Assembly (NCBI GenBank): GCA_963737405.1
Contig: CAVTSL010000005.1
Location: forward strand, 186,001 to 250,000
Source: JACCTU01 sp963737405
GTDB lineage: Bacteria; Actinomycetota; Thermoleophilia; Gaiellales; Gaiellaceae
DNA length: 64,000 nucleotides
Direction: 5' to 3'
Below, piece by piece: positions 46,517 through 55,530 of this stretch; within the stretch, counting starts at the first letter, position 1; every line of letters starts with the position of its first letter. Made by a program: the position numbers and the translations under genes. The notes below the pieces were generated by a model. It did not search any database and was not told the origin of the DNA. It saw nothing but the letters and a program-made list of their open reading frames with translations.

Positions 46517-46660
46517 GGAGAAAGACAAAGAGGCGCCGGGACCCCGATCCTCGCGAACCCCGTGGTGCCGGAAGTGCCGGCAAGCCTGGCGAGAAAGCCG
46601 ACGCCTCTTCGCTCCCGTGTGCCTACCCCGGCCTTTGTGGGTTCAAACCGGGATTTCTCC

Positions 46661-47317
46661 ATGAGTACGCTTCGGCGCATGCGCGTCGTCGTCAAGCTCT
46701 TCGCCGGACTCCGCGAGCGCGCCGGGACGGGCGAGCGGGCCCTCGAGCTCCCGGACGGCGCGCGCACGGCGGACGTCTGGCCCGAGCTCGGGCTCGGCGA
46801 GGAGCCGGGCGGTCTGCTCTACGCGGTCAACCGCGAGTACGCCGACGCGGATCTTGCACTCGCCGACGGCGACGAGGTCGCGCTCATCCCGCCGGTCTCC
46901 GGTGGTGCGTTCGTGGTCACGGACGACCCGCTCTCGCTCGAGTCGGTCGTGAAGGAGGTCGCGGGCGAGCGTGCAGGCGCCGTCGCGACGTTCACGGGAA
47001 CCGTCCGCAAGGAGTCGCGCGGCCGGACCGTCCACCATCTCGAGTACGAGGCGTACACCGAGATGGCGGAGTCGGTGATGGCGGGGCTCGCGACGGTGCT
47101 GAAGGCGCGGTACGAGCTCCACGACGTCGCGATCCACCACAGGGTCGGGCGCGTCGAGATCGGCGAGGCGTCGGTCGTGATCGCGATCTCCGCCCCGCAC
47201 CGTGCCGACGCCCTCGCGGCGTGCAAGGACGCGATCGACGCCTTGAAGGAGACCGTGCCGCTCTGGAAGAAAGAGGTGTACGAGGGCGGCGAGGAATGGG
47301 TCGGCCGCGGTTCATGA
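46661..47317 (+). CDS. moaX: MoaD-MoaE fusion (molybdopterin synthase, MoaX-like)
   Basis: Single protein of 218 residues that joins both subunits of molybdopterin synthase, which inserts sulfur into cPMP. MoaD part (1-82): VVVKLFAGLRERAGTGERAL, VNREYAD and the thiocarboxylate tail ALIPPVSGG with Gly81-Gly82. MoaE part: VKEVAGERAGAVATFTGTVR, LEYEAYTEMAE, HHRVGRVEIGEASVVIAISA and VPLWKKEVYEGGEEWV. The diglycine is internal, so cleavage after it would be needed for activation, as reported for mycobacterial MoaX. ATG 46661 was chosen. An ATG 18 bases later is also possible. Confidence 0.92.
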   Translation: MSTLRRMRVVVKLFAGLRERAGTGERALELPDGARTADVWPELGLGEEPGGLLYAVNREYADADLALADGDEVALIPPVSGGAFVVTDDPLSLESVVKEVAGERAGAVATFTGTVRKESRGRTVHHLEYEAYTEMAESVMAGLATVLKARYELHDVAIHHRVGRVEIGEASVVIAISAPHRADALAACKDAIDALKETVPLWKKEVYEGGEEWVGRGS

Positions 47318-47343
47318 CGCCGACTTTCAGCTATACCAAGTAA

Positions 47344-48246
47344 GTGAGCGACTTCCGCCCAGAGCCACGGCCCGAGCCGATCGAGTGGTCGACCCGCGTC
47401 CGCGAGGACGACCCGGACGAGCTGCCGGAGGAGCCGTACGACCTGACCCAGCTCCGCGGCTACGAGCCGGTGCACCCGGAATCGCCGCTCCGCTCGTTCC
47501 TGCGCAAGCTCTGGGTCCCGATCGCGTTCGTCGGCGCGCTGTTCTGGAAGTTCAAGGCGGCCGCCGTCGCGGTCTTCAAGTTCAAGTTCATCGGGACCGC
47601 GTTGTCGGGCCTCGTCTCGATCGCGGCCTACGCGCTCCTCTGGAGCTGGTGGTTCGCGGTCGGGCTCGTGGTGCTGCTGTTCATCCACGAGATGGGGCAC
47701 GTGCTCGAGGCGCGCCGCCAGGGGCTGCCGACGAGCGCCCCGATGTTCATCCCGTTCCTCGGCGCGCTGATCACGATGAAGCAGCTGCCCGACGACGCCT
47801 GGCGCGAGGCACGCGTGGCGCTCGCGGGACCGCTCGTCGGAACGCTCGGAGCGTGCGCGTTCTGGGCGATCGGCGCGGCGACGCAGCGCGACTTCTTCAC
47901 GGCGATGGCGTACGTCGGCTTCTTCCTCAACCTCTTCAACCTGCTGCCGATCGTGCCGCTCGACGGCGGCCGCGCCGTCGGGGCGCTTCACCCGGCGTTC
48001 TGGCTGCTCGGGCTGGTCGGGCTTGCGGGCCTGCTCGTGATCGCGCCGAACCCGATCCTGATCGTGATCCTGATCATCGGCGGGATGGAGCTCTGGCACC
48101 GCTGGCGCGAGCGCGGCACCGCGGAGGCGACCGGGTACTACCGGATCGAACGCTGGCAGCGGGTCGCCGTCGGCGTGACGTACCTCGGGCTCGCTGCGTT
48201 CCTCGTTGTCGCGATGCACTTCACGCACATCGAACGCACGCTTTGA
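47344..48246 (+). CDS. Site-2 protease family membrane metalloprotease (M50)
   Basis: Integral membrane protease of 300 residues. An acidic, Pro-rich cytosolic N-terminus of ~50 residues is followed by about six TM spans. The zinc site is HEMGH (about residue 118) within a hydrophobic helix, and the third ligand is in NLLPIVPLDGGRA. These enzymes cleave TM helices, for example of anti-sigma factors. The target is unknown. GTG 47344 lies after TATACC, a weak -10 box 6 bases upstream. The stop overlaps the LOG-family start. Confidence 0.88.
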   Translation: MSDFRPEPRPEPIEWSTRVREDDPDELPEEPYDLTQLRGYEPVHPESPLRSFLRKLWVPIAFVGALFWKFKAAAVAVFKFKFIGTALSGLVSIAAYALLWSWWFAVGLVVLLFIHEMGHVLEARRQGLPTSAPMFIPFLGALITMKQLPDDAWREARVALAGPLVGTLGACAFWAIGAATQRDFFTAMAYVGFFLNLFNLLPIVPLDGGRAVGALHPAFWLLGLVGLAGLLVIAPNPILIVILIIGGMELWHRWRERGTAEATGYYRIERWQRVAVGVTYLGLAAFLVVAMHFTHIERTL

Positions 48247-48944
48247 TGGACGACCGACGGATCCTCGAGAACGTCGACGGCAACCTCCACACGAGCGTGC
48301 TCAAGATCGCGCGCGAGTTCGAGATGGGCTTCGAGGCGGTCGCGAAGATCCCGCTCCCGGCCGTCACGCTCTTCGGCTCCGCGCGCGTGCACGAGGGGCA
48401 TCCCGCGTACGAGGCCGCGCGGACGACCGGGCGGCTGTTCGCGGAGGCCGGCTGGTCGGTGATCACCGGCGGCGGCCCGGGCGTGATGGAGGCGGCGAAC
48501 CGCGGTGCGAAGGAGGGCGGCGGCTTCTCGGTCGGCTTCAACATCCACCTCCCCCACGAGCAGCACGCGAATCCCTACCTCGACATCGACGTCACGTTCG
48601 ACCACTTCTACGCACGCAAGGTCTGCTTCGTGAAGCCGGCCGAGGGGTTCGTCATCTTCCCGGGCGGCTTCGGGACCCTCGACGAGCTGTTCGAGGCGCT
48701 GACGCTGATCCAGACGGACAAGGTGCTCGACTTCCCGGTCGTGCTCTTCGACTCCGACTTCTGGGCCGAGCTGCTCGACTTCATGCGCGGCGAGCTGCTC
48801 GCGAAAGGGATGATCTCGCCGGTGGACGTCGAGCTCCTGCACGTGATCGACGACCCGGCAGAGGCCGTCGAGATCGTCAACGACTCCTACGTGCGCCGTT
48901 GCGCCTCGCTCACCGCCGAGCCCGCGAAGGCGGACGCGCAGTAG
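48246..48944 (+). CDS. LOG-family protein (TIGR00730; nucleoside-5'-monophosphate phosphoribohydrolase)
   Basis: Cytosolic Rossmann-fold protein of 232 residues. It carries the lysine-decarboxylase-like / LOG signature GGGPGVMEAANRGAKEGGG and PGGFGTLDELFEALTLIQTD, with the PGGxGTxxE nucleotide-binding and catalytic Glu motif. LOG proteins release free base from cytokinin-type or other nucleoside monophosphates. The substrate in this organism is unknown. ATG 48246 shares its first base with the protease stop. Confidence 0.87.
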   Translation: MDDRRILENVDGNLHTSVLKIAREFEMGFEAVAKIPLPAVTLFGSARVHEGHPAYEAARTTGRLFAEAGWSVITGGGPGVMEAANRGAKEGGGFSVGFNIHLPHEQHANPYLDIDVTFDHFYARKVCFVKPAEGFVIFPGGFGTLDELFEALTLIQTDKVLDFPVVLFDSDFWAELLDFMRGELLAKGMISPVDVELLHVIDDPAEAVEIVNDSYVRRCASLTAEPAKADAQ

Positions 48945-50714
48945 CTACTCGGGCGGCGGCAGCGTGAAGTCGATGCGCGGCGGGTTCGTCCCCGGGCCGT
49001 AGACGACCGTGGGCCCGACCGCGATGTACCGGCTCATGAACGCGTCCCGCCGCAGCACCTTGTCGCCCTCGTAGACCGTGCGGTTGACGGTGACGTCGAA
49101 GCCGGCCTCGTTCGAGCCTTCGGACGTGCGGATCGAGCCGGCGGGCGCGTAGGGGTCGTAGGCGTAGGCCGTCGTCGGCTGGCGCCAGTTGGTCTGCGGG
49201 CTCGTCGTCGCCTCGACCCGGCGCCCCGACGGAGCGCCGTAGAACGTGAACGTCAGGGTCGAGCTCGTGTACGACGACTTGATCAGGATCCCGTGCGGCA
49301 GGTCGTTCCGGAACTCGAAGTCCGGGCCGCCCCACGAGACGGTCGCGTCGCGGCCCAGCGGGTAGTGGCTGATGTAGAAGCTGTGGTTGTGCCGCTCGAT
49401 GATCGGGAGGCCGAGCTCGAATGCATTGTTGAAAAGCGTGGTCGCGGTCTGGCAGACGCCGCCGCCGATCGACGGCAGGAGCAGCGAGCCGACGATCATC
49501 TGCCCCTCGCGGAAGCCGCGCTCCACGGTGCGCTGGCCGACGACCCGGTTGAACGAGAAGACCTCGCCGGGCTCGATGATCGTCCCGTCGATGTAGCGCG
49601 CCATGAGCTGCACGTTCCAGATGCGGTTCGACGACGAGACGCCCATGTCGGTCGTGAAGGACGAGATCTTCCGCGTGATGCCGAGCGAGGTGAGCGCGTC
49701 GGCCTGGATGTCGGCCGGGATCTCCGACAGACGGACGTCCGCGACGCGCCGGTCGGGTGAGTACGCGGCCGCCGTGACCTCCGCGAGCGCTGCGCTCCTG
49801 TCGAGGCCGATCCCCGGGCGGTCGGGAAGGACGCTCACCCTGTCGCCGGCGATCTCGAAGCGCGCGTTCACGGCGCGGCGCTCGTGCGCGCCGATCGCCG
49901 GGTCGAGCACGCGCGCGAGCCGGGCCTCGTCGAGCGTGACGAGGAAGTCGCCTGCGCGGCGCTCGAACCGGACGAGCCGGGCAAGCTCCTCCGGCGCCAG
50001 CGTCCGCAGCGGGCGTCCCTCGAAGAAGACGTAGACCGGTGCTGCGACGAGACCCCGTGCGACGTCGGCCGCGTTTCGCGCGTCGTCCGTCGAGTAGCGC
50101 GGGAGCGACGGGGAGAAGCTCGCGGTCACGGGCCCTCCCTCGAATGCCGCGCGACGGAGCTCTGCGAGCAGCGCGGGCGCGTCGAGTCGCATGCCTTCGC
50201 TTCCCGGGCTGACGATCGGCTCGACGCCGTTCATCGAGACCTCGGCCGCGGCCGGCGAGTGTCCGCCGGCGCGACGGATGCGCGTGAGCACTCCGTCCAG
50301 TGCTTCGGGGCGCTCGCGCAGCACGGGCTCGACGTCGACGCTGCGCGCGCCGACGAGCGCGGCGAAGCGCTGGGGCTCCGTGCGGCGCGAGGCGGCGAGC
50401 GCGGCGTCGGCGGTCGCGACGGCGTTCAGGGCGAAGACGTCGGACGGGCGAACGGCGATCGTCGTCTCGCCCGCTCGTACCTCGACCGGCGCCTTCAGGC
50501 GCGGGGCGAGGCGCCGCTGCAGGGTCGCGGTCGCGCCCGCATGGTCGAGGCCGGCGACGTCCACGCCCGCGACCGTGGTGCCAGGAAGCGCCTCGTCGCG
50601 GTACTGCACCATCCGCAGGTACGGGACAGCGGCCGCGACGAGCAGCGTCACGACGACGAGCGTGGAGATCCTCGGCCACGTCCTCGGAACCAGCTTCGCG
50701 GCGAGCTCGGTCAC
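48945..50714 (-). CDS. VanW family protein with peptidoglycan-binding-like repeats
   Basis: Membrane-anchored exported protein of 589 residues. An N-terminal TM helix (ISTLVVVTLLVAAAVPYLRM) is followed by two PG_binding_4-type domains (GTTVAGVDVAGLDHAGATAT and a second copy around residues 270-330). The VanW domain has SSSNRIWNVQLMARYIDGTI, PGEVFSFNRVVGQRT and LLLPSIGGGVCQTATTLFNN (conserved Cys), and the C-terminal G5-like region ends with PPPE. It probably acts at the cell wall. VanW's chemistry is unknown. The GTG start lies 6 bases after TACTTT. Divergent from selA. Confidence 0.88.
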   Translation of the reverse strand: MTELAAKLVPRTWPRISTLVVVTLLVAAAVPYLRMVQYRDEALPGTTVAGVDVAGLDHAGATATLQRRLAPRLKAPVEVRAGETTIAVRPSDVFALNAVATADAALAASRRTEPQRFAALVGARSVDVEPVLRERPEALDGVLTRIRRAGGHSPAAAEVSMNGVEPIVSPGSEGMRLDAPALLAELRRAAFEGGPVTASFSPSLPRYSTDDARNAADVARGLVAAPVYVFFEGRPLRTLAPEELARLVRFERRAGDFLVTLDEARLARVLDPAIGAHERRAVNARFEIAGDRVSVLPDRPGIGLDRSAALAEVTAAAYSPDRRVADVRLSEIPADIQADALTSLGITRKISSFTTDMGVSSSNRIWNVQLMARYIDGTIIEPGEVFSFNRVVGQRTVERGFREGQMIVGSLLLPSIGGGVCQTATTLFNNAFELGLPIIERHNHSFYISHYPLGRDATVSWGGPDFEFRNDLPHGILIKSSYTSSTLTFTFYGAPSGRRVEATTSPQTNWRQPTTAYAYDPYAPAGSIRTSEGSNEAGFDVTVNRTVYEGDKVLRRDAFMSRYIAVGPTVVYGPGTNPPRIDFTLPPPE

Positions 50715-50720
50715 GGGGCG

Positions 50721-50743
50721 AAAGTAGCAGGGGCGCCTACACT
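50721..50743. promoter_or_regulatory. Divergent leaderless promoters, VanW and selA
   Basis: TACTTT on the minus strand (50726-50721) lies 6 bases before the VanW GTG. TACACT on the plus strand (50738-50743) lies 7 bases before the selA GTG. Neither gene has a Shine-Dalgarno. Confidence 0.55.
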
Positions 50744-50750
50744 CCCGGGT

Positions 50751-52025
50751 GTGCGCCTCCGCGACCTGCCGTCCGTGGACGAGCTGGCGCGCGGCGTCGA
50801 GGACCCGCTCGCCGTCGACGCGGCGCGCGCGCTCCTGGAGCGGGCCCGCGAGGAGATCCGCGCCGGCGCCGATCCGGGCGACCTCCGGGAGCGGCTCGGC
50901 GCCGAGCTGACGCGCGCCCGCACGCCGTCGCTCCGGCGCGTCCTGAACGCGACCGGGGTGATCGTCCACACGAACCTCGGGCGTGCTCCGCTCGCCGACG
51001 CCGCGCTCGACCACGTGCGTGAGACCGCGAGCGGCTACTCGAACCTCGAATACGACCTCTCGACCGGCTCGCGCGGGTCGCGGCAGGATCACGTCGCCTC
51101 GATCCTCCGGCGGCTGACAGGTGCCGAGGCCGCCCTCGTCGTGAACAACAACGCGGCTGCGGTCCTGCTGGCGCTCGCCGCACTCGCGGAGGGTCGCGAG
51201 GTCGTCGTCTCGCGCGGCGAGCTGATCGAGATCGGCGACGGCTTCCGCATCCCCGACGTGCTCGCGCGATCGGGCGCGCGCCTCGTCGAGGTCGGCACGA
51301 CGAACCGCACGCGCGCCGCCGACTACGAGCGCGCGATCGGGCCCGAGACAGCGGTGCTCCTGCGCGTGCACCAGTCGAACTTCCGCGTCGTCGGCTTCAC
51401 GGAGCAGCCGCGCGTCGAGGAGCTCGCAGCCGTCGCGCGGCGGCACGAGCTTCCGCTCGTCGACGATCTCGGCTCGGGCGTGCTGACGGACCTCACGGAC
51501 GAGCCGTCGGCCCGCGACGCGCTCGCGGCGGGGGCCGACCTCGTGTGCTTCAGCGGCGACAAGCTGCTCGGCGGTCCGCAGGCGGGGATCGTCGTCGGGC
51601 GCGCGGACCTCGTCGAACGCCTGCGCCGGCATCCGCTCCAGCGCGCGCTGCGCGCCGACAAGCTCACGCTCGCGGCGCTCGAAGGCACGCTGCTCGCGTA
51701 CCTCGACGAGCCGCGGAAGATCCCGGTGCTGCGCATGCTCGGCGAGCCCGCCGAGGCGGTTCGTGCGCGTGCCGAGCGGTTGGCCGAGCTCGTGGGCGGA
51801 ACCGTCGAGGAGACCGTTGCACGCGTCGGAGGCGGCGCGCTGCCGCTTGCCGAGCTGCCGAGCTTCGCGTGCGCGGTCGAGGAACAGCTCGCCGCGCCGC
51901 TCCGGACCGGTGAGCCGCCGGTCGTCGGCATCGTCCGCGACGGCCGCCTTCTGCTCGACTGCCGCACGCTCGCGGACGACGACCTCGCGCCGGTCGCGGC
52001 CGCGGTCGACGCGGCCCGTGGATGA
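50751..52025 (+). CDS. selA: L-seryl-tRNA(Sec) selenium transferase SelA
   Basis: PLP enzyme of 424 residues that converts Ser-tRNA(Sec) to Sec-tRNA(Sec) with selenophosphate. Key blocks are LRRVLNATGVIVHTNLGRAP, YSNLEYDLSTGSRGSRQDHV, LLRVHQSNFRVVGFTEQP and the PLP-binding Lys271 in CFSGDKLLGGPQAGI. The length is close to the family (E. coli 463). A leaderless promoter precedes it, and its TGA overlaps the ATG of the methyltransferase (ATGA). selB is third in the operon and the tRNA-Sec gene is 10 kb downstream. selD is not in the window. Confidence 0.95.
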   Translation: MRLRDLPSVDELARGVEDPLAVDAARALLERAREEIRAGADPGDLRERLGAELTRARTPSLRRVLNATGVIVHTNLGRAPLADAALDHVRETASGYSNLEYDLSTGSRGSRQDHVASILRRLTGAEAALVVNNNAAAVLLALAALAEGREVVVSRGELIEIGDGFRIPDVLARSGARLVEVGTTNRTRAADYERAIGPETAVLLRVHQSNFRVVGFTEQPRVEELAAVARRHELPLVDDLGSGVLTDLTDEPSARDALAAGADLVCFSGDKLLGGPQAGIVVGRADLVERLRRHPLQRALRADKLTLAALEGTLLAYLDEPRKIPVLRMLGEPAEAVRARAERLAELVGGTVEETVARVGGGALPLAELPSFACAVEEQLAAPLRTGEPPVVGIVRDGRLLLDCRTLADDDLAPVAAAVDAARG

Positions 52026-52972
52026 GCGAGCGGTCGCCGGAGACGATCGGCTGGGACCTGCTGCGCGGGGCGCTCACTACACGCGCGTACTCGATCGCCG
52101 CGGACCTGCGCATCGCGCACGCGCTCGCCGACGGCCCTCGACCGGTCGACGAGGTCGCGCGCGTGGTCGGCGCCGACGCCGACACGCTCTACCGGCTGCT
52201 GCGCGCGCTCGCGAGCGACGGCGTGTTCGCGGAGCAGGAGCGCGGCGTCTTCGCGAACACGCCTGCATCGGAGCGGATGCTCGACGCGAGCGTGGCCGCG
52301 TTCGCCCACCTCTTCGGCGGCGTCTTCCACCGCACGGCGGGCGCGCTCGACGCCGGCGGGGAACCGTCCTTCGCCGGGTTGTACGGCACCGACTTCTGGA
52401 CCTGGCTCGGGGCGAATCCCACCGAGCGCAGCGCCTTCGACAGGGCGATGGGCGGCCGCGGCACTCGAACAGCGGATCGCCTCGCGACCCTCGAATGGCG
52501 CGGCGACGAGACGGTCGTCGACGTTGGCGGCGGGAACGGTGCGCTGCTCGTCGAGCTCGTCCGCCGACAGCCGGGGCTACGCGGAGTCGTCCTCGACCTG
52601 CCTGAGACCGATCGGGACGAGGCTGCGCTCGGCGATCGGGTCGAGTTCGTCGCCGGGAGCTTCTTCGAGCGCGTTCCGGAAGGTGACGCGTACGTCCTCT
52701 CGGGGATCCTCCACGACTGGGACGACGAGAGCGCGGCGCGGATCCTGCGCACGATCCGAGAGGCCGCGCCGCCCGGCGCGCGTCTCCTGATCGTCGAATC
52801 GGTCGTCCCGGCGGGGAACGAGCCGCACGGCGCGAAGTGGCTCGACCTGCTGATGCTCGCGCTCCTCGCAGGGCGCGAACGGGACGAGGAGCAGTGGCGG
52901 GCGCTGCTCGCGGGCGGCGGGTTCGAGCCGGTCAGCGTCGACGACGGCCTGATCGAGGCTCGATGCCTCTGA
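52022..52972 (+). CDS. SAM-dependent O-methyltransferase-like protein between selA and selB
   Basis: Methyltransferase of 316 residues of the Methyltransf_2 (plant/actinobacterial O-methyltransferase) type. The N-terminal dimerisation winged helix reads IAHALADGPRPVDEVARVVG and LYRLLRALASDGVFAEQE. The catalytic domain has the SAM-binding motif VVDVGGGNGALLVELVRRQP, then LSGILHDWDDESAARILRTI with the usual His in HDW. It overlaps selA by 4 bases and selB by 10, so all three are translated together. This position is unexpected. A role in selenium or tRNA methylation is only an inference, and a chance insertion is also possible. Confidence 0.85.
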   Translation: MSERSPETIGWDLLRGALTTRAYSIAADLRIAHALADGPRPVDEVARVVGADADTLYRLLRALASDGVFAEQERGVFANTPASERMLDASVAAFAHLFGGVFHRTAGALDAGGEPSFAGLYGTDFWTWLGANPTERSAFDRAMGGRGTRTADRLATLEWRGDETVVDVGGGNGALLVELVRRQPGLRGVVLDLPETDRDEAALGDRVEFVAGSFFERVPEGDAYVLSGILHDWDDESAARILRTIREAAPPGARLLIVESVVPAGNEPHGAKWLDLLMLALLAGRERDEEQWRALLAGGGFEPVSVDDGLIEARCL

Positions 52973-54627
52973 CCGTCGGAACGGCCGGCCACATCGACCA
53001 CGGCAAGACGTGGCTCGTCCGGGCGCTTACCGGCAAGGACACGGACCGCCTGCCGGAGGAGCGCGCGCGTGGCATCTCGATCGAGCTCGGGTATGCGCCG
53101 CTCGACCTCGGCGACGGCGTCCGGCTCTCCCTCGTCGACGTCCCGGGGCACGAGCGGTTCGTCCGGACCATGGTCGCCGGCGCGACGGGGATCGACCTCT
53201 TCCTGCTCGTCGTCGACGCGCGCGAGGGAGCGCGGCCGCAGACGCACGAGCACCTCGCGGTGCTGCGGCTGCTCGGGGTCGAGCGCGGCGTCGTCGCGGT
53301 CTCGAAGGCGGACGCGGTCGACGAGGAGTCGCTGGCGCTCGCCGTCGAGGAGGCGCGCCGGCTGGTTCCGGGCGTCGAGGTCGTTCCGGTGAGCGCGAAG
53401 ACGGGCGCCGGCCTCGACGAGCTCCGCCGCGCGCTCGCCGAGGCGGCCGCGCTTGTGGGTCAGAGCCACAACGCCGGCCCGGCGCGGCTCTACGTCGACC
53501 GCGCGTTCACGCTCCGGGGGATCGGGACGGTCGCGACCGGGACGCTCTGGTCCGGCTCGATCGGCGTCGGCGATCGCCTTCGCGTCGAGCCGGCCGGCTT
53601 CGACGTCCGCGTGCGCAGCGTGCAGATGCACGACGAGGACGTCGAGCGCGCCGAGGCCGGTGGACGGGTCGCGGTGAACCTCCCCGGCGTCGAGCGCGAC
53701 CGACTCGCACGAGGCGACGCGCTCGTGACGGCGGGCGCCTTCACGATCTCGTACCGGCTCGACGTGCGGCTCGAGCCGATCGCCGAGATCCCGCGCGCGG
53801 TCACGCTCCACCACGGGACCGCGCAGATCCCGGCGCGCGTCGTCCGCGCCGACGAGGGCCGCGCGCAACTCCGGCTCGCCGCACCGGTCGTCGCGGCACG
53901 CGGCGATCGCTTCGTCCTCCGCACGGACACGACCGTCGGCGGCGGCACGGTGCTCGACCCTTCCCCGCCGCGACGCGTCGACGCGGAACGGCTGGCCGTT
54001 TCGGAGGCCGGCGACGCGCGCGCGCTCGTTCACGAGCCGGTGCGCGCCGACGCGCTCGAGCTGCGCGGCTTCTCGACGGAGTCGCTCTCCCGCGCCGACG
54101 GTTGGGTCTTCGCGCCGGAGTGGCTCGACGATCTCGAGGGCGAGCTGCGACGGAGACTCGCGGACGCCGACCCGCTCGACCCCGGCGTGCCCGCGCCCTC
54201 CGCGCCGTGGAGCGAGGAGATCGTCCCGCTCCTCGGGCTCGAGCGCCGCGGCGCGAAGCTCTACCTCCCCGGCGCGACCGCCACGGCCGACGACGACGAG
54301 GCGCGCGAGCTCGAGTCCGAGCTGGAGCTCGCGGGCTACGAGCCGGTGAAGGTCGCGAACCGCGCGCTCGCCGCGCATCTCGAGCGCGAGGGCCGGCTCG
54401 TCCGGCTCGGCGACGGCTACGCGATCGGCCGCGACGCATACGACCACGCGCGCGACGCGCTCGTCCGCGAGTGCCAGGGGACGGGCTCGATCGAGCTCGC
54501 CCGGTTCCGCGACCTGCTCGGGACGTCACGTCGTCCGGCGCAGCTCCTCCTCGAGCGCTTCGACGCCGACGGGCTCACGCGCCGCGTCGGCGACGCGCGC
54601 GTGCTGCGACGCGCCGCTACACCCTGA
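52963..54627 (+). CDS. selB: Selenocysteine-specific elongation factor SelB
   Basis: GTPase of 554 residues that delivers Sec-tRNA(Sec) to UGA codons with a SECIS hairpin. G motifs are GTAGHIDHGKTWLVRALTG (G1), GISIELGYAPL (G2), LVDVPGHERFVRTM (G3) and SKAD (G4). Domain II follows (YVDRAFTLRGIGTVATGTLW), then C-terminal winged-helix domains that would bind SECIS. It is shorter than E. coli SelB (614), so it may have fewer or smaller winged helices. ATG 52963 overlaps the methyltransferase end. The last 11 bases overlap the convergent nitrilase gene. Confidence 0.95.
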   Translation: MPLTVGTAGHIDHGKTWLVRALTGKDTDRLPEERARGISIELGYAPLDLGDGVRLSLVDVPGHERFVRTMVAGATGIDLFLLVVDAREGARPQTHEHLAVLRLLGVERGVVAVSKADAVDEESLALAVEEARRLVPGVEVVPVSAKTGAGLDELRRALAEAAALVGQSHNAGPARLYVDRAFTLRGIGTVATGTLWSGSIGVGDRLRVEPAGFDVRVRSVQMHDEDVERAEAGGRVAVNLPGVERDRLARGDALVTAGAFTISYRLDVRLEPIAEIPRAVTLHHGTAQIPARVVRADEGRAQLRLAAPVVAARGDRFVLRTDTTVGGGTVLDPSPPRRVDAERLAVSEAGDARALVHEPVRADALELRGFSTESLSRADGWVFAPEWLDDLEGELRRRLADADPLDPGVPAPSAPWSEEIVPLLGLERRGAKLYLPGATATADDDEARELESELELAGYEPVKVANRALAAHLEREGRLVRLGDGYAIGRDAYDHARDALVRECQGTGSIELARFRDLLGTSRRPAQLLLERFDADGLTRRVGDARVLRRAATP

Positions 54628-55528
54628 GCTCGAAGGCGAGCAGCTCCGGCCGGTTGTAGTGGCCGGCGGGATCGAAGCGCTGCCGCTCCTCGTACAGGCG
54701 ATCCGGCTCGAGATCCGCGTACAGCACGCCCTCCTCGCCGTACAGCGGCCCCGCGAGGTAGCCGGCGTCCGGCCCGAGGATCGCGCTGCCGCCGCGTCCC
54801 AGCACGTCCACGCCCTCGAGCAGGTCGCGCAGCGGGAAGTCGTCCGGGTACGACGCCGCGCGCTGGAAGTGGCTCGGAGCGACGACGAACGCACGCGACT
54901 CGCGCGCGATGTGCTGGAGCGTCGCCTGCCACTCGTCGCTGTCGTCGGCGGTCGACGCGACGTAGATCTCGACACCCGACTCGTAGAGCGAGAAGCGCGC
55001 GAGCGGCATGTAGTTCTCCCAGCAGATGAGCCCGCCGATGCGGCCGAGCGGCGTCTCGAACGCGCGGAGCCCGCGGCCGTCGCCCTGGCCCCAGACGAGG
55101 CGCTCGTGGTTCGTCGGGACGAGCTTGCGGTGGTGCTCGGCGAGGCTGCCGTCGGGCGCGTGGTAGAGGAGCGAGTTGTAGATCGTGCCCGGCTTCTCGG
55201 GATCGACCTCGTTCACGCCGGTGACGAGCCAGACGCCGTGCTCGCGCGCGATCTCGCCGAGGCGGCGCTCGGCCGCGCCCGGCACCTCGAGCGACTCGCG
55301 GCGGAGGAGCGCGAACGCCTCCTTCGCGCGCGGATCCGCCCAACCGGCGAGCGCCTTCGCCCAGCGCGACGACGGGTAGGCGGGCACGAACGTCTCGGGG
55401 AAGACGACGAGCTGCGCTCCCGCTTGCGCTGCCTCGGCCGTGTACGCCGCGAGCTTCTCGATCGTCCGGTCGCGGTCGAGGATCACGGGCTCGACCTGCA
55501 CGCACGCGACGCGGACCGCTTCGCGCAT
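54617..55528 (-). CDS. Nitrilase / carbon-nitrogen hydrolase
   Basis: Enzyme of 303 residues with the full catalytic Glu-Lys-Cys triad: Glu in VVFPETFVPAYP, Lys in EHHRKLVPTNHERL and Cys in GGLICWENYMPLAR. The CWENYMPL block is typical of true nitrilases (nitrile to carboxylate + ammonia) and less of amidases. It is the last gene of a five-gene operon with the oxidoreductase, HyuA, HyuB and MOSC genes. That supports a role in breaking down a nitrogen-containing organic compound. The start is 2 bases after the MOSC stop. Confidence 0.9.
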   Translation of the reverse strand: MREAVRVACVQVEPVILDRDRTIEKLAAYTAEAAQAGAQLVVFPETFVPAYPSSRWAKALAGWADPRAKEAFALLRRESLEVPGAAERRLGEIAREHGVWLVTGVNEVDPEKPGTIYNSLLYHAPDGSLAEHHRKLVPTNHERLVWGQGDGRGLRAFETPLGRIGGLICWENYMPLARFSLYESGVEIYVASTADDSDEWQATLQHIARESRAFVVAPSHFQRAASYPDDFPLRDLLEGVDVLGRGGSAILGPDAGYLAGPLYGEEGVLYADLEPDRLYEERQRFDPAGHYNRPELLAFELRV

Positions 55529-55530
55529 CG

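Noticed and set aside
46529..46660. Riboswitch (Moco or cobalamin) between mutase and MoaX genes
   Set aside because: The 132-base gap has GC-rich inverted fragments but none of the conserved cobalamin or Moco riboswitch boxes could be recognised.
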